Shown here piece after piece: positions 26,755 to 37,479 of a stretch of 64,000 nucleotides of DNA (position 1 is its first letter; each line of letters starts with the position of its first letter). The stretch lies in the NCBI RefSeq assembly GCF_025791835.1, contig NZ_JAOXLP010000005.1, positions 160,291 through 224,290 of the forward strand. The letters are read 5' to 3'. Source of the stretch: Roseomonas xinghualingensis. Lineage in GTDB: Bacteria > Pseudomonadota > Alphaproteobacteria > Acetobacterales > Acetobacteraceae. The notes below the pieces were generated by a model. The model searched no databases and was not told where the DNA came from. It saw nothing but the letters and a program-made list of their open reading frames with translations. Position numbers and translations under genes: made by a program.

Positions 26755-27591
26755 TCAGCTGGGATCCGGCACCCCAAGAGCCGCCCTCGCGAATTTCCGA
26801 ACCGGAGAATCCAGGGCCGCCGGCGCGAATTTGGCGGCAAACACATTCCCTGGTTCGGTTTCCAGTAACGGAATACTGCTCTCGTTCAGTTCTTCCCTGC
26901 TCCCCAGCTTATACCGGGTGCTCGATGGGCCCGTGACCACGGCGTGGCGCGTGCGCCGCAGAACCCTGTTCCGGATGACGGCCATGGCCACCGTGGGAAG
27001 GGCGAACTCCTCATAGGGATAGTCGCCCCGCCAGTGATTCTCGTCGAATGGCCATACCGCCATCATCTGCATCAGGATTTCATGCATGATCCCGCGCGTG
27101 GCGAACATGCCCTCATAGCGCGTGTTGTATATCTTTCCGTCGCCTTTTCCCGCCACGAATTCCCGCAGCCGCACATCGTCGCTGACCGGTACCGCCCACA
27201 TGCTCTGACTCTGCCCGAGCGTCACCGCTATGGGCTCTGCCAGGCCGAAGTCATGGGCCAGGACATGCTCGCCAAGGCCGCGGCGATAGGGAATATCGGA
27301 ATCCGTGTGCAGGTAGATGTGGGAATATGGCAGGCCCGCGCGAATGGCATGCAGGATGTTGACGATATGGCAGCCCATGAAGGTCGGGTGCCGCGTATGA
27401 AGATGCGTGGGATTGATCGTGACATTCGGCGGGAGCATCAGTTGCTTCAGCAACCCCTTCCGGACCGCCTCCGCATTCACATGCAGGATATGGTGGCAGC
27501 AGTCTTCGCCACCCATCGCCGCATTGTAAAGCTGGACCTGGTCGAGGATGAGGTCGGGCCGTTGATGAACAATCCCGCTGACCAGAATCAT
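26755..27591 (-). CDS. hypothetical protein with DSD motif, possible GT-A fold
   Basis: This 278-residue protein is not assignable with confidence. It begins MILVSGIVHQRPDLILDQVQ and has LTINPTHL-like strands (NVTINPTHLHTRHPTFMGCH). The hydrophobic-then-acidic segment IYLHTDSDIPYRRGL places a DSD at residues 97-99, which resembles the DxD metal site of GT-A glycosyltransferases. DENHWRGDYPYEEFALPT and ETEPGNVFAAKF follow. Its base composition looks lower in GC than the neighbours, which suggests acquisition. It separates the AI-2E gene (convergent) from thiD. A glycosyltransferase role is inference only. Confidence 0.55.
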   Translation of the reverse strand: MILVSGIVHQRPDLILDQVQLYNAAMGGEDCCHHILHVNAEAVRKGLLKQLMLPPNVTINPTHLHTRHPTFMGCHIVNILHAIRAGLPYSHIYLHTDSDIPYRRGLGEHVLAHDFGLAEPIAVTLGQSQSMWAVPVSDDVRLREFVAGKGDGKIYNTRYEGMFATRGIMHEILMQMMAVWPFDENHWRGDYPYEEFALPTVAMAVIRNRVLRRTRHAVVTGPSSTRYKLGSREELNESSIPLLETEPGNVFAAKFAPAALDSPVRKFARAALGVPDPS

Positions 27592-27690
27592 GTTTGGCGA
27601 GGCCAGCAGCTTGCGTTTCCGATTTTCTGGAACAGGTGAACACCGCCACTTTGTTTTATTGGCACCGGATGCCGGCGCATTCGAGCCGGG

Positions 27691-28500
27691 TCAGCCCAGT
27701 ACCGCCACCCGCGCCGGATCAACCGTCACCGTATGATCGAGCGGCCCGTGTCCCTTGCCGTAACCGGGTGCCGAGCGGATCGCCGCCCCGACATAGGCCC
27801 GCGCCCGCAGCACGGCCTCCCGCAGCCGCATACCCTGGGCCAGCCCGGCGGCGATCGAGGACGCCAGGGTGCAGCCGGTTCCGTGGGTGTGCCGCGTCTG
27901 GATGCGTGGGCTCTCGAACACCTCGATGCCATCCTCGGTCGCCAGCACGTCCTGCACCAGCGGCCCCTCCAGATGACCGCCCTTCAGCAGCACCGCCGGC
28001 ACGCCCAGCGTCATCAGCGCCTCGGCGGCATGGCGCATCGCCGGCAGGTCCGGGATGGACATGCCCGACAGCACCTCCGCCTCCGGCAGGTTCGGCGTGA
28101 GGAGGGTAGCCAGCGGCATCAGGCGCCGCTTGAGCGTCTCCACGGCGGAGGGATCGAGCAACGGCGCGCCGCCCTTCGCCACCATCACCGGATCGGCCAC
28201 GAGCGGCAGGCTGGCGCCCGCCAGCGCATCGCAAACAGCGTCGATGGTGGCGGCATCCGCCAGCATCCCTGTCTTGACGCAGTCCGCGCCAATATCCTCC
28301 AGGGACATGCGGATCTGCAGCTGCAGGAAATCCAGCGGCACCGGATGCACTGCGCGCACACCCAGCGTGTCCTGCGCCGTCAGGGCCGTAACGGCGGTGG
28401 CCGCATAGGCCCCCAGCGCCGTCACCGCCTTGATGTCTGCCTGGATCCCCGCGCCACCGCCGGAATCCGATCCGGCGATGATCAGCACGCGTCCCTTCAT
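27691..28500 (-). CDS. thiD: hydroxymethylpyrimidine/phosphomethylpyrimidine kinase
   Basis: ThiD phosphorylates HMP and HMP-phosphate to HMP-pyrophosphate for thiamine synthesis. It is a ribokinase-like kinase of 269 residues. Motifs are [53 protein letters not shown] and the anion-hole/catalytic [18 protein letters not shown]. The start ATG overlaps the glmM stop by four bases (ATGA), so it is translated with glmM. No TPP riboswitch is possible directly upstream for that reason. Confidence 0.96.
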   Translation of the reverse strand: MKGRVLIIAGSDSGGGAGIQADIKAVTALGAYAATAVTALTAQDTLGVRAVHPVPLDFLQLQIRMSLEDIGADCVKTGMLADAATIDAVCDALAGASLPLVADPVMVAKGGAPLLDPSAVETLKRRLMPLATLLTPNLPEAEVLSGMSIPDLPAMRHAAEALMTLGVPAVLLKGGHLEGPLVQDVLATEDGIEVFESPRIQTRHTHGTGCTLASSIAAGLAQGMRLREAVLRARAYVGAAIRSAPGYGKGHGPLDHTVTVDPARVAVLG

Positions 28501-29876
28501 TCCGCCGCGGCCTGCACCGGGGATGCCGAGGCCGAGCGGATCACCTCCGCCAGCCGTGCGGTCAGTGATTCCACCAGCCTCTCCTCCTCGGCCTCGACCA
28601 TCACGCGGATCAACGGCTCGGTTCCGCTCGGCCGGATCAGCACGCGGCCGCGCGCGCCCAGCTCCGCTTCCGCCTCCGCGATGGCTGTCACCACCCGTTC
28701 GTCCTTCAGCGGCGCTCCGCCGGAATGGCGCAGATTCACCAGCTTCTGGGGCAGTGGCGTGAAGCGGCGCAGCATCTCGCTGGCCGGCCGCCGCTCCTCC
28801 ACCAGCACCGCCAGCACCTGCAGCGCGGCCACCAGCCCGTCGCCGGTGGTGCCGTGATCTGAGAGGATCACATGCCCGGACTGCTCGCCGCCGAGATTGC
28901 AACCGCGTTCGCGCATTGCCTCGCCGACATAGCGGTCCCCCACCTTGGTCCGGTGCAGGGCGAGCCCTTTCCCCTTGAGGAAGCGCTCGAGCCCGAGATT
29001 GGACATGACGGTGGCCACCACCTCCCCGCCCCGCAGCCGCCCCTGCGCCGCCCAGGATGCCGCGACCAGCGCCAGGATCTGATCCCCATCCACCACCGCC
29101 CCGGTCTCGTCCACGAGCACGAGGCGATCGGCGTCGCCATCCAGCGCGATGCCCAGATCCGCCCGCCGTTCCTGCACCAGCGCCGCCAGCGCGGCCGGCG
29201 AGGTGCTGCCGCAACCCTTGTTGATGTTGAAGCCGTCCGGCGCCACCCCGATGGACACGACCTCGGCGCCCAGCTCCCACAACACGGTGGGCGCCACCTT
29301 GTAGGCGGCGCCATTGGCGCAATCGACGACAATGCGCAGCCCTTCCAGGCTGCGCCCGCGCGGGAAGCTGGACTTCACCGCCTCGATATAGCGGCCGGGC
29401 GCATCCTCCAGCCGCGAGGCCCGCCCCAGGCGCGAGGGACCGGCGAGCGCCGCCGTGAGGTCCCCCCCCATCAGCGCCTCGATCTCGCTCTCCTGCTGAT
29501 CCGACAGCTTCAGCCCATCCGGCCCGAAAAGCTTGATCCCGTTGTCCTCGTAGGGATTGTGGGAGGCGCTGATCATCACCCCCAGATCGGCCCGCAGGCT
29601 GCGCGTGAGCAGCGCGATGGCGGGTGTCGGCAGCGGCCCCACCAGCACCACATCCATCCCCGAGGAGACGAATCCAGCCGTCAGCGCCGGCTCCAGCATG
29701 TAACCGGACAGCCGTGTGTCCTTGCCGATCACCACCCGGTGCCGGTGCTGGCCCCGGTTGAAGAAGCGGCCTGCCGCCTGGCCCAGCCGCAGGGCCGTCG
29801 CCGCATCCATGGGGGCATGATTGGCGACACCCCGAATTCCATCTGTGCCGAAAAGGCGCCTCTGGGCGTCACTCAT
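28497..29876 (-). CDS. glmM: phosphoglucosamine mutase
   Basis: GlmM interconverts glucosamine-6-phosphate and glucosamine-1-phosphate, feeding UDP-GlcNAc for peptidoglycan and LPS. It has 459 residues with all alpha-D-phosphohexomutase signatures: [11 protein letters not shown], the phospho-serine site [20 protein letters not shown], metal loop [14 protein letters not shown] and the phosphate-binding [14 protein letters not shown]. It lies downstream of folP and ftsH in the usual alphaproteobacterial order and upstream of thiD. Confidence 0.97.
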   Translation of the reverse strand: MSDAQRRLFGTDGIRGVANHAPMDAATALRLGQAAGRFFNRGQHRHRVVIGKDTRLSGYMLEPALTAGFVSSGMDVVLVGPLPTPAIALLTRSLRADLGVMISASHNPYEDNGIKLFGPDGLKLSDQQESEIEALMGGDLTAALAGPSRLGRASRLEDAPGRYIEAVKSSFPRGRSLEGLRIVVDCANGAAYKVAPTVLWELGAEVVSIGVAPDGFNINKGCGSTSPAALAALVQERRADLGIALDGDADRLVLVDETGAVVDGDQILALVAASWAAQGRLRGGEVVATVMSNLGLERFLKGKGLALHRTKVGDRYVGEAMRERGCNLGGEQSGHVILSDHGTTGDGLVAALQVLAVLVEERRPASEMLRRFTPLPQKLVNLRHSGGAPLKDERVVTAIAEAEAELGARGRVLIRPSGTEPLIRVMVEAEEERLVESLTARLAEVIRSASASPVQAAAE

Positions 29877-29980
29877 GCTGGGCCTCCGCGCATCGGGAGA
29901 GGTTTAGCGCAGGTTTGCGAAAAGCGTCAGCCAGATGGTTCGGCGGGGCTCCGCCCCAGAACCGGACAGGCCAGGGGCCT

Positions 29981-31033
29981 CTATCCCTGGACGGCCGCCC
30001 CTGTGACGCAGGCCCGCCACAGCTTCAGCGCCGCCACGGTTTCGGCCACGTCATGCACCCGCAGCATCGCGGCCCCACGCGCGGCCGCGGCCACCGCCAC
30101 ACCGACGCTACCCGCCAGCCTGTCACGCGGCTTGGTGACGCCCGCGATCGTGCCGACGAAGCGCTTCCGCGAGGCACCCACCAGGATCGGGCAACCCAGC
30201 CCCAGCATGAGCGGCAGCCGATTCACCAATTCCAGGTTGTGCTCGATGGTCTTGCCGAAACCGAGGCCCGGATCGACGGCGATGCGGTGACGGGGGATGC
30301 CGGCCGCTTCGCAAGCCGCGATGCGGCTGGCCAGGAACTCCGTCACCTCCAGCGCCACGTCCTCGTATTCGGCGTGCTGGTGCATCGCCACCAGGTCCGT
30401 ATCCGGCATGTGCATCAGCACCACGGAGCAGCCTGCCTCGGCCGCCACCTCCAGGGCTCCCGGGTCTCGCAACGCGGCGATGTCGTTGATCACCTCGGCA
30501 CCGGCCTCAAGGGCGGCGCGCATGGTGGCGGCGTGGCGGGTATCGACACTGACGGGCGCATTCTTCGCGATCTCGCGGATCACGGGCACGATGCGGGCGA
30601 TCTCCGTCTCGGGATCGACGGGCGGCGCGCCGGGGCGGGTGCTTTCCCCGCCCACATCGATCATGTCCGCGCCGGCCTCCAGCATGGCATCGGCGGCCAT
30701 TAGCGCGGCGCGCATGTCGAAATGCCTGCCGCCATCCGAGAAGCTGTCGGGCGTGACGTTCAGCACGGCCATGACCTGCGGGCGCCCAAGGCTTGCGGCA
30801 TCGGGCAGGCCCCCGAAGGGCTGCAAGGGACGGGTCAGGGCGAGCACTGCGTCCTGCCAGGCCTCCGGCGTCTCGACGGCAGGCATCAGCCCGATGATCC
30901 GCCCATTCTCGATCAGCCGCACCAGGGTGAAGGCCGTGGCGCCGCCTTCCAGTGGCAGGGCAGCACCGGCCGCAACGGCAGCGAAGGCGCCGCGCCCGTG
31001 CAGCAGCCCCATCGGTTCGACCCAGCGCGTCAT
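29981..31033 (-). CDS. folP: dihydropteroate synthase
   Basis: FolP condenses p-aminobenzoate with dihydropterin pyrophosphate in folate synthesis and is the sulfonamide target. It has 350 residues, longer than the usual 270-280. The TIM-barrel core runs from LGRPQVMAVLNVTPDSFSDG through GGESTRPGA, SVDTRHAATMRAALEAGA, DPGLGFGKTIEHNLELVN and GASRKRFVG. The extra 90 N-terminal residues (MTRWVEPMGLLHGRGAFAAV onward) are a feature of some alphaproteobacterial FolP proteins. The ATG at 31033 is backed by AGGGGGAGC. A terminator separates it from ftsH. Confidence 0.94.
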   Translation of the reverse strand: MTRWVEPMGLLHGRGAFAAVAAGAALPLEGGATAFTLVRLIENGRIIGLMPAVETPEAWQDAVLALTRPLQPFGGLPDAASLGRPQVMAVLNVTPDSFSDGGRHFDMRAALMAADAMLEAGADMIDVGGESTRPGAPPVDPETEIARIVPVIREIAKNAPVSVDTRHAATMRAALEAGAEVINDIAALRDPGALEVAAEAGCSVVLMHMPDTDLVAMHQHAEYEDVALEVTEFLASRIAACEAAGIPRHRIAVDPGLGFGKTIEHNLELVNRLPLMLGLGCPILVGASRKRFVGTIAGVTKPRDRLAGSVGVAVAAAARGAAMLRVHDVAETVAALKLWRACVTGAAVQG

Positions 31034-31085
31034 TGATGCTCCCCCTCGCCCGGAGCCGACGGCCCCAAATGGAGGCCCCGGACGG

Positions 31086-31111
31086 AAAACGGGGGCCAAC
31101 AGGCCCCCGTT
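31086..31111 (-). terminator. intrinsic terminator of ftsH
   Basis: A perfect ten-base inverted repeat (31088-31097 and 31102-31111) with loop AACA reads into TTTT on the minus strand. It lies 48 bases after the ftsH stop and before folP. Confidence 0.8.
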
Positions 31112-31158
31112 CCATTCAAGCGTTTCGCCGCAACCTGCGCCAGAGGCGCACAGAATTG

Positions 31159-33084
31159 TCAGGCCCCCGACGGCGCAGGCTGCATCCCGCCCGTATCCGG
31201 GCGCGGGTTGGGCCGGCCAGAGGTAGGTACGCTGCCCCGCCCCTGGTTCACCGGCTCGTCAGGTCGGTCCCGGACGATGGGGTCCCCACGCAGCAACTGC
31301 TTGATCTCGTCGCCCGAAAGGGTCTCGTATTCCAGCAGGCCCTTGGCCAGGGCGTGCAGATCCTCGATCCGCTCGGTGAGGATCCTCTTCGCCTGGGCAT
31401 AAGCAGCGTCGATGATCGAGCGGATCTCGCCGTCGATCGCCTGGGCAGTCGCCTCGGAGAGGTTCTTCGACTGGGTCACCGAATGACCAAGGAAGACCTC
31501 CTGGTCGTTCGAACCATAGGCGATCATGCCGAGCTTGTCGGACATGCCCCATTCCGTGACCATCCGGCGGGCCTGATCGGTCGCCATCTTGATGTCGCCC
31601 GAGGCGCCGTTGGAAACCTTGTCCGGGCCGAAGATGATCTCCTCCGCCACACGTCCGCCCATGGCCATGGCCAGCTCGGCCTTCAGCTTGGACTTGTGCT
31701 TGGAGTAGCGGTCGCCCTCCGGCAGGGACATCACCAGACCCAGCGCGCGGCCGCGCGGGATAATGGTGGCCTTGTGGACCGGGTCGCACTCCGGCTCGGA
31801 CATGGCGACCAGGGCATGGCCGGCCTCGTGATAGGCGGTCATCCGCTTCTCGGCCTCGCTCATGACCAGCGAGCGGCGCTCGCTGCCCATCAGCACCTTG
31901 TCCTTGGCCTGCTCGAACTCATGCATGCCCACGGTGCGGCGGCCGGTACGGGCCGCCAGTAGCGCGGCCTCGTTCACCAGATTCGCCAGGTCGGCACCCG
32001 AGAAGCCCGGGGTGCCGCGCGCGATCACCTTCGGATCGACATCGGAGGCCAGCGGTACCTTCCGCATATGCACACGCAGGATCTTCTCGCGCCCGTTCAC
32101 GTCCGGGTTCGGAACCACCACCTGCCGGTCGAAGCGGCCGGGACGCAGCAGCGCAGGGTCGAGCACGTCCGGACGGTTCGTGGCGGCGATGAGGATCACT
32201 CCCTCATTGCTCTCGAAGCCGTCCATCTCGACGAGCATCTGGTTCAACGTCTGCTCGCGCTCATCATTGCCGCCGCCGAGGCCCGCGCCACGATGGCGGC
32301 CCACCGCGTCGATCTCGTCGATGAAGATGATGCAGGGGGCGTTCTTCTTGCCCTGCTCGAACATGTCGCGCACGCGGCTGGCGCCAACGCCCACGAACAT
32401 CTCCACGAAGTCGGAACCGGAAATGGTGAAGAAGGGGACGTTCGCCTCACCCGCCACCGAGCGGGCGAGCAGCGTCTTGCCGGTGCCCGGCGGGCCCACC
32501 AGCAGCACGCCCTTGGGGATCTTGCCACCCAGGCGCTGGTACTTCTGCGGATCGCGGAGGAACTCGACGATCTCCTCCAGCTCCCCCTTGGCCTCCTCGA
32601 TGCCAGCCACGTCCTCGAAGGTCACGCGACCCTGCTTCTCGGTCAGCAGCTTGGCCTTGGACTTGCCGAAGCCCATTGCCCTTCCGCCGCCGCCCTGCAT
32701 CTGTCGCATGAAGAAGACCCAGACGCCGATCAGAAGCAGCATCGGGAACCAGGAGATGAGGATCTGGAAGAGCGGGTTGACGTCGCTCTCCTCAGGCCGC
32801 GCCACCACGCGCACGCCCTTCTCCGTCAGCCGCTGGACGAGCTGCGGGTCCTCAGGCGTGTAGGTGCTGAAGCTGCGCCCGTCCTGGAGCGTGCCGGAAA
32901 CGACCCGTCCCTGGATGGTAGCGTCCCGTACATGGCCCTGCTGGACCTCGTTGAGGAAGTCCGAATAGGCAACCTGGGCACCCCGGTTGGAGGTGGTGCC
33001 CGAGGGCTGGAACAGGTTGAACAGAGCCACGAGCAACAGGGCGACGATCACCCAGAGCGCGAGGTTGCGACCAAAATTGTTCAC
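31159..33084 (-). CDS. ftsH: ATP-dependent zinc metalloprotease FtsH
   Basis: FtsH is the membrane-anchored AAA+ protease degrading misfolded membrane proteins and regulators such as LpxC. It has 641 residues with an N-terminal membrane helix ([20 protein letters not shown]), a periplasmic domain and a second helix ([20 protein letters not shown]). Walker [17 protein letters not shown] is near residue 195, then Walker [16 protein letters not shown], the second region of homology [20 protein letters not shown] and the zinc site HEAGHA near 419. I chose GTG at 33084 (protein starts MNNFGRN); the frame is open much further upstream but overlaps tilS. It follows tilS in the classic order. Confidence 0.96.
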   Translation of the reverse strand: MNNFGRNLALWVIVALLLVALFNLFQPSGTTSNRGAQVAYSDFLNEVQQGHVRDATIQGRVVSGTLQDGRSFSTYTPEDPQLVQRLTEKGVRVVARPEESDVNPLFQILISWFPMLLLIGVWVFFMRQMQGGGGRAMGFGKSKAKLLTEKQGRVTFEDVAGIEEAKGELEEIVEFLRDPQKYQRLGGKIPKGVLLVGPPGTGKTLLARSVAGEANVPFFTISGSDFVEMFVGVGASRVRDMFEQGKKNAPCIIFIDEIDAVGRHRGAGLGGGNDEREQTLNQMLVEMDGFESNEGVILIAATNRPDVLDPALLRPGRFDRQVVVPNPDVNGREKILRVHMRKVPLASDVDPKVIARGTPGFSGADLANLVNEAALLAARTGRRTVGMHEFEQAKDKVLMGSERRSLVMSEAEKRMTAYHEAGHALVAMSEPECDPVHKATIIPRGRALGLVMSLPEGDRYSKHKSKLKAELAMAMGGRVAEEIIFGPDKVSNGASGDIKMATDQARRMVTEWGMSDKLGMIAYGSNDQEVFLGHSVTQSKNLSEATAQAIDGEIRSIIDAAYAQAKRILTERIEDLHALAKGLLEYETLSGDEIKQLLRGDPIVRDRPDEPVNQGRGSVPTSGRPNPRPDTGGMQPAPSGA

Positions 33085-33175
33085 GTGGAGGTCCCGATCC
33101 TTCGCCGGCCCGACCGGCCAGATATCCAAGATAGGGATGCGAACCCCATCAGGGAACCACCACACAGCACCGGTT

Positions 33176-34324
33176 TCATGCGATCGGGCCAGATACCGGG
33201 CGGAATTCCAGCCGAGCCCCCCCGTCCAGGGCCGGGATACTGAGAAGCCGCCTCCCGGCATCCCGGATCGCGGGCAGCCCGGCCGCCACCAACGCGGGCA
33301 GCCTTCCCCTTGGCCCGCCTGGTCCCAAGGCACCGACCCAACTTCCCTCGGGCGCGGAAACCACGCGCCAGCGCCCATCCCAGAGCGTCCCGGGCAGGGC
33401 TGGAACCGGCTGGGCACAGCGCGCCGGCTCCCGGCACAGAACCTGCCCGTGCCAGAGCGCGCCGCCCAGGCTGCCGCCGCCACGGGCCAGCAATGCGGCC
33501 AGGGCTTCCCGCGCCGGCGGGTGGTCGCTCCCGCCCACAGCCCGGACCAGGGCGGACAAAGCCGCTGCCGCCACGGCGTCCCTGCCCAGGGCCGCAGGGT
33601 CCAGCCGGGCCCAGCCCTCTTCATGGAAGCAGGCCGCCTCCGCCAGCCGGGCCACCACGGCCCTTCGCATGCGCACCCGCCGTGTCGCGAATGCCTCGGC
33701 CGCCGCGGCCAGCGCCGCCACGCCCGGCCCCTCCCCGCCCGGATCGCCAAGCATGCGGCGCAGCCGGGCCCGGGCGAAGCGCGGGTCCTCATTGGAGGGG
33801 TCGCGCACCGGCTCCAGCCCCTCCATGGACAGGAACCGCTCGATGCGGGCGGGCGTCACGCCCAGGAGCGGCCGCAGGATCAGCGCCCCGCCCGCGGGAC
33901 GCGCCATGGCCATTCCAGAAAGCCCATCCGGCCCCGAGCCGCGCAAGGCACGGAAAGCGATCGTCTCCGCCTGATCGGCCATATGGTGCCCGAGGAGCAA
34001 CCAGGGCGCCCCTCCAGCCTCCGCAGCACCGAGCAGTGCGGAAAGCCGCGCCGCCCTCGCCCGCTCATGCAGCCCCGGCCCGGCCGGCAGCCCCAACGGA
34101 AGCACCCGCGCCGGAATTCCAATGCCTGCGAGCCGCGCGGCCACGCCGGTCGCCTCCAGGGCACTTTCGGCGCGCAATCCGTGATCAGCCACGAGGCCGA
34201 GCATCCGCCCGCCCCGCGCCGCCACCCAATCCCGCGTGAGAACAGCCAGGGCGAGGCTATGCGGCCCGCCCGAAACGCCGACTGCCAGGGTGGGCGCCGG
34301 GCCGAAGGGGCCCAGCCCCGCCAT
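33176..34324 (-). CDS. tilS: tRNA(Ile)-lysidine synthetase
   Basis: TilS converts the wobble cytidine of tRNA-Ile(CAU) to lysidine. It has 382 residues. The N-terminal PP-loop reads [17 protein letters not shown]. The usual SGGxDS motif has Asp replaced by His here, although the rest ([70 protein letters not shown]) is conserved. The gene lies between cpoB and ftsH, the standard TilS position, and nothing suggests a frameshift. The His may be a lineage variant and should be checked against relatives. Confidence 0.9.
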   Translation of the reverse strand: MAGLGPFGPAPTLAVGVSGGPHSLALAVLTRDWVAARGGRMLGLVADHGLRAESALEATGVAARLAGIGIPARVLPLGLPAGPGLHERARAARLSALLGAAEAGGAPWLLLGHHMADQAETIAFRALRGSGPDGLSGMAMARPAGGALILRPLLGVTPARIERFLSMEGLEPVRDPSNEDPRFARARLRRMLGDPGGEGPGVAALAAAAEAFATRRVRMRRAVVARLAEAACFHEEGWARLDPAALGRDAVAAAALSALVRAVGGSDHPPAREALAALLARGGGSLGGALWHGQVLCREPARCAQPVPALPGTLWDGRWRVVSAPEGSWVGALGPGGPRGRLPALVAAGLPAIRDAGRRLLSIPALDGGARLEFRPVSGPIA

Positions 34325-34362
34325 GGCGGCAGCGAAATCCCTCCCGAGGGAGGTTTCCTCCG

Positions 34363-35298
34363 TCAGCGGCAGCCCGCGTTGCGCCGGGCCTGCCCGACCC
34401 GCTCCGCCACATTGGCGGCGAGGCGGGGAAACTGGCTGCGCAGGTCGTCCAGCGTCTGGCAGGCCTCACGCTTGGCGCCGAAGCCGTTAAAAGCATTGGC
34501 CAGCCCGACCATCGCCTCCGGTGCCCGCGCGGAGTTACGCGAGCGGCGATAGGCATCGTCATAGGCCAGGGCGGCGTTCTGGTAGTCGCGCTTCCCAGCC
34601 AGGGAAGCACCCAGCAGGATGCCCGCATCCTGGGCACGCGGGGAGTTCCGCGCCGCCAGTACCTCGCGCGCCGCAGCTTCGGCGGCCGCATAGTCCCGGC
34701 GCGCGAGCGCCGCCTGCCCCTCACGCAATGCCAGTTCCGGCGTGCGGGGCGCGGGAGGAGTGGCCGGGCCGGCCGGAGCGCTGGGCGTGTTACCCGGCGG
34801 GTTCAGCGTGCCCTGCTGCTGCCCGCCCCCGGGTCGCCCCGCCGGCGGTGGCGTCCCGGCCGGGGCACCGCCCCGGCTCTCCAGCGCATTGAAGCGGTAT
34901 TCCATATCGCCCTGCAGCTTTTCGATCTGCTGCTGCAGGGTGCGGGTGGCGAATTCCGCCTGCTCGGCCCGACCACGCTGGCGGCGGACCTCTTCCTCAA
35001 GCAGGCCAACGCGCTCGAGAAGCTGCGCGACGATTTCCCCGCCCGCAGCCGGCGCGCCACCGCGGCCCGGCGGCGGCAATTGCGGCGCCACGGGCACGGC
35101 ACCGCCCCGGCGCAGCATCTCCAGTTCCTGTCGAAGCATCAGGATCTGATTCTGGAGGTAGATGCCCTCCCGGCTCTCCGCCTGCGCGAGCGCCGCGCCG
35201 GAAGGCAGAAGACCGGCCATGGCCACCCCCGCCAGCAGCAGGGCGCCGAAAGGCATCCCGCCCATCCGCTTCAGGTAACGAGACCCGGTTCCCAGCAT
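34363..35298 (-). CDS. cpoB: Tol-Pal accessory protein CpoB (YbgF)
   Basis: CpoB (YbgF) is a periplasmic coordinator of peptidoglycan synthesis and outer-membrane constriction acting with Tol-Pal. It has about 311 residues with a signal peptide ending GAALAQ and a coiled-coil region at about residues 42-150 (YLQNQILMLRQELEMLRRGG, then RVGLLEEEVRRQRGRAEQAE). A long Pro/Gly linker and C-terminal TPRs follow (ELALREGQAALARRDYAAAE, YDDAYRRSRNSARAPEAMVG). Several in-frame ATGs exist; I use 35298, which follows GGTGAGG, while 35310, 35325 and 35265 are possible. It sits between pal and tilS. Confidence 0.9.
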   Translation of the reverse strand: MLGTGSRYLKRMGGMPFGALLLAGVAMAGLLPSGAALAQAESREGIYLQNQILMLRQELEMLRRGGAVPVAPQLPPPGRGGAPAAGGEIVAQLLERVGLLEEEVRRQRGRAEQAEFATRTLQQQIEKLQGDMEYRFNALESRGGAPAGTPPPAGRPGGGQQQGTLNPPGNTPSAPAGPATPPAPRTPELALREGQAALARRDYAAAEAAAREVLAARNSPRAQDAGILLGASLAGKRDYQNAALAYDDAYRRSRNSARAPEAMVGLANAFNGFGAKREACQTLDDLRSQFPRLAANVAERVGQARRNAGCR

Positions 35299-35457
35299 CC
35301 TCACCCCCATTCCCGGCATGGCCATCCCATACCGGATAATACCCTGCCGCCCAGATCGGGCGGTGGAACCCGGCACCGCCTGGGCGGCGCCGGGCCATTC
35401 ATCATGCGAACCCGATCCTGGGAGCACCCGTCAGGAGATCACGGATCGGCACGCAGG

Positions 35458-35949
35458 TCAGCGGACGGTCGTGACCGCGCGGCGGTTCTGTGCCCAGGCG
35501 GACTCGTCCGAGCCAAGGGCCGCCGGGCGATCCTTGCCGTAGGAGATGGTCTGGATGCGCTGGCTGGAGACGCCACCGGCCACCAGCAGATCGCGCGCGG
35601 AATTGGCGCGGCGCTGGCCCAGGGCCAGGTTGTACTCGCGGGTGCCGCGCTCGTCGGCATGGCCCTCGACATAGACCTGCACCTGCGGATAGCGGTTCAA
35701 CCAGCCAGCCTGGCGCTGCAGCGTCCCGCGGCCCTCGCCCTGCACCTGGCTGCTGTCGGTCTCGAAGAAGACGCGGTCGCCCACATTGGCGACCAGATCC
35801 TCCTGGCTGCCCGGACGCACCGAGCCGGCCGCGCCAACAACGCCGCCCGAGCCGCCGGCGCCGGTCGCCGCCGCGTTCGACGCCTCGTCGGACGAGCAGG
35901 CAGACAGCAGCGCCAGGGCACCCAGGGCGCCCAGGATCTTCACGTTCAT
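35458..35949 (-). CDS. pal: peptidoglycan-associated lipoprotein Pal
   Basis: Pal is the outer-membrane lipoprotein that ties the Tol complex to peptidoglycan. It has 163 residues. The lipobox LALLSACSSD gives Cys-18 as the lipidated residue. A Gly/Ala-rich linker is followed by an OmpA-like domain: RVFFETDSSQV, VYVEGHADERGTREYNLALG and QRRANSARDLLVAGGV, ending SYGKDRPAALGSDESAWAQN. A strong AAGGAG precedes the ATG at 35949. The gene lies 44 bases downstream of tolB. Confidence 0.97.
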   Translation of the reverse strand: MNVKILGALGALALLSACSSDEASNAAATGAGGSGGVVGAAGSVRPGSQEDLVANVGDRVFFETDSSQVQGEGRGTLQRQAGWLNRYPQVQVYVEGHADERGTREYNLALGQRRANSARDLLVAGGVSSQRIQTISYGKDRPAALGSDESAWAQNRRAVTTVR

Positions 35950-35993
35950 AGTCGAACTCCTTCGCAAAAGCTTTTTGTAACAACAGCGGTTGT

Positions 35994-37337
35994 TCAGGCG
36001 AGAAGCGGAGACCAGGACGGATCGGTTGCATCGGTCGGGGTCACGATCTGACGTTCGTTGAAACCCGCGATATCGATCTGCGCCAGCCGCGCCGAATATC
36101 CCCCGCCACGCGAATCGCGTGCCCGGGTCTCCCTGTAGAAGGCAAGAACGCGCCCATTTGGGGCAAAAGTGGGGCCTTCCATGCCCCAGCCTTCGGAAAG
36201 GATGCGCTCACCGGAACCATCCGGTCGCATGACGCCGATGCCGAACTGCCCGCCGGAGATGCGGGTGAAGGCGATCAGGTCTCCACGGGGCGACCAGACC
36301 GGCGTGGCGTAGCGCCCGCGCCCGAAGGAGATGCGCCGCGCGCCGCCGCCGCCCGCGCTCATGATGTAGAGCTGCTGATCGCCGCCGCGATCCGAGTTGA
36401 AGACGATCTGCGAGCCATCGGGGCTGTAGCAGGGCGAGACGTCCAGCCCGCCGCCGGAGGTGAGCTGCCGCTGCGCGCGCGATCCCAGGTCCACTGCGTA
36501 GATGTTCGCATCGCCGCCCTGGGCATAGGACAGCACAACGGTGCGCCCGTCGGGCGAGAAGCGCGGCGAGAGTGTCATGCCCGGGAAGGAGCCCAGCACC
36601 TCGGAGCGCCCGCTGCTCAGATCGAACAGGTACACGCGCGGCTGGTTCTGGAAGTAGGACATGTAGACGATCTGCTGCGCGTTCGGATGGAAGCGCGGCG
36701 AGAGCACCTGGAAGGAGCCGTCCGTCAGGAAGCGGTTGTTCTCGCCATCCTGGTCCATGATCGCGAGGCGCCGGGTGCGGCGGTCACGCGGGCCGCTCTC
36801 GGCCACATAGACGATGCGCGTGTCGAAATAGCCCTTCTCGCCGAGAAGCCGCTCATAGATCACGTCGCTGATCAGATGCGCGATGCGGCGCCACTGCGCG
36901 GCCGGCGCGGTGAAGGCGGTACCTTGGATCTGCTGCTCGGGCAGCACGTCCCACAGGCGGAACTCCACACGCAGCTGGCCGCCCTGATCGACCACGCGGC
37001 CCGTCACCAGCGCATTGGCGCCGATCACGCGCCAATCCTGGAAGCGCGGCGTCGCTGCCGCGGCCTCGGCGCTCTGGATGAAGGCGGCGTTGTCCACCGG
37101 GCGGAACAGGCCGGAATTGCGCAGATTCGCCTGGATCACACGGGCGATGTCAGCGCCGCGCCCGCCACCGGCCAGCGCGGGTACCGCGATCGGAATCGGA
37201 TCGGTACGCGCGCGGGTGATGTCGATCACCGCGCCCTGGGCGGTCCCTTGGGCTGCGGTCTGGGCGCGTGCGGTGGCCGGCACGGTGAGCAGCGCTGCGC
37301 CACCCAGGATCAGGCCACGCCGGTCGGTCGTCATCAT
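35994..37337 (-). CDS. tolB: Tol-Pal system beta-propeller protein TolB
   Basis: TolB is the periplasmic propeller that binds Pal and receives force from TolA. It has 447 residues. The N-terminus [20 protein letters not shown] has paired arginines and a hydrophobic core ending ARAQ, which could be Tat or Sec. The amino-terminal domain contains [22 protein letters not shown]40/PD40 repeats follow: [40 protein letters not shown] and [20 protein letters not shown]. It lies between tolA and pal in canonical order. Confidence 0.96.
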   Translation of the reverse strand: MMTTDRRGLILGGAALLTVPATARAQTAAQGTAQGAVIDITRARTDPIPIAVPALAGGGRGADIARVIQANLRNSGLFRPVDNAAFIQSAEAAAATPRFQDWRVIGANALVTGRVVDQGGQLRVEFRLWDVLPEQQIQGTAFTAPAAQWRRIAHLISDVIYERLLGEKGYFDTRIVYVAESGPRDRRTRRLAIMDQDGENNRFLTDGSFQVLSPRFHPNAQQIVYMSYFQNQPRVYLFDLSSGRSEVLGSFPGMTLSPRFSPDGRTVVLSYAQGGDANIYAVDLGSRAQRQLTSGGGLDVSPCYSPDGSQIVFNSDRGGDQQLYIMSAGGGGARRISFGRGRYATPVWSPRGDLIAFTRISGGQFGIGVMRPDGSGERILSEGWGMEGPTFAPNGRVLAFYRETRARDSRGGGYSARLAQIDIAGFNERQIVTPTDATDPSWSPLLA

Positions 37338-37479
37338 CGCTCGAAACCCTCGGAGTTGCGGGATGGGGAAGAAAACAGAGCGGGATGGCAAAGCAACCCG
37401 CCCGGCGGCGGAACCACGGTGGTCCGCCGGAAGTTGATCGCGGAATGGGCTGGGAGGCTGCTCCCTGCGGACCAGTCGA

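Noticed and set aside
28500-28600. TPP riboswitch ahead of thiD
   Set aside because: thiD overlaps the glmM stop codon, so there is no leader, and no thi-box sequence is seen.
33085-33792. Upstream extension of ftsH to about 877 residues
   Set aside because: The extra residues overlap tilS on the same strand in another frame and have no similarity to FtsH; the GTG at 33084 matches the conserved MNNFGRN start.
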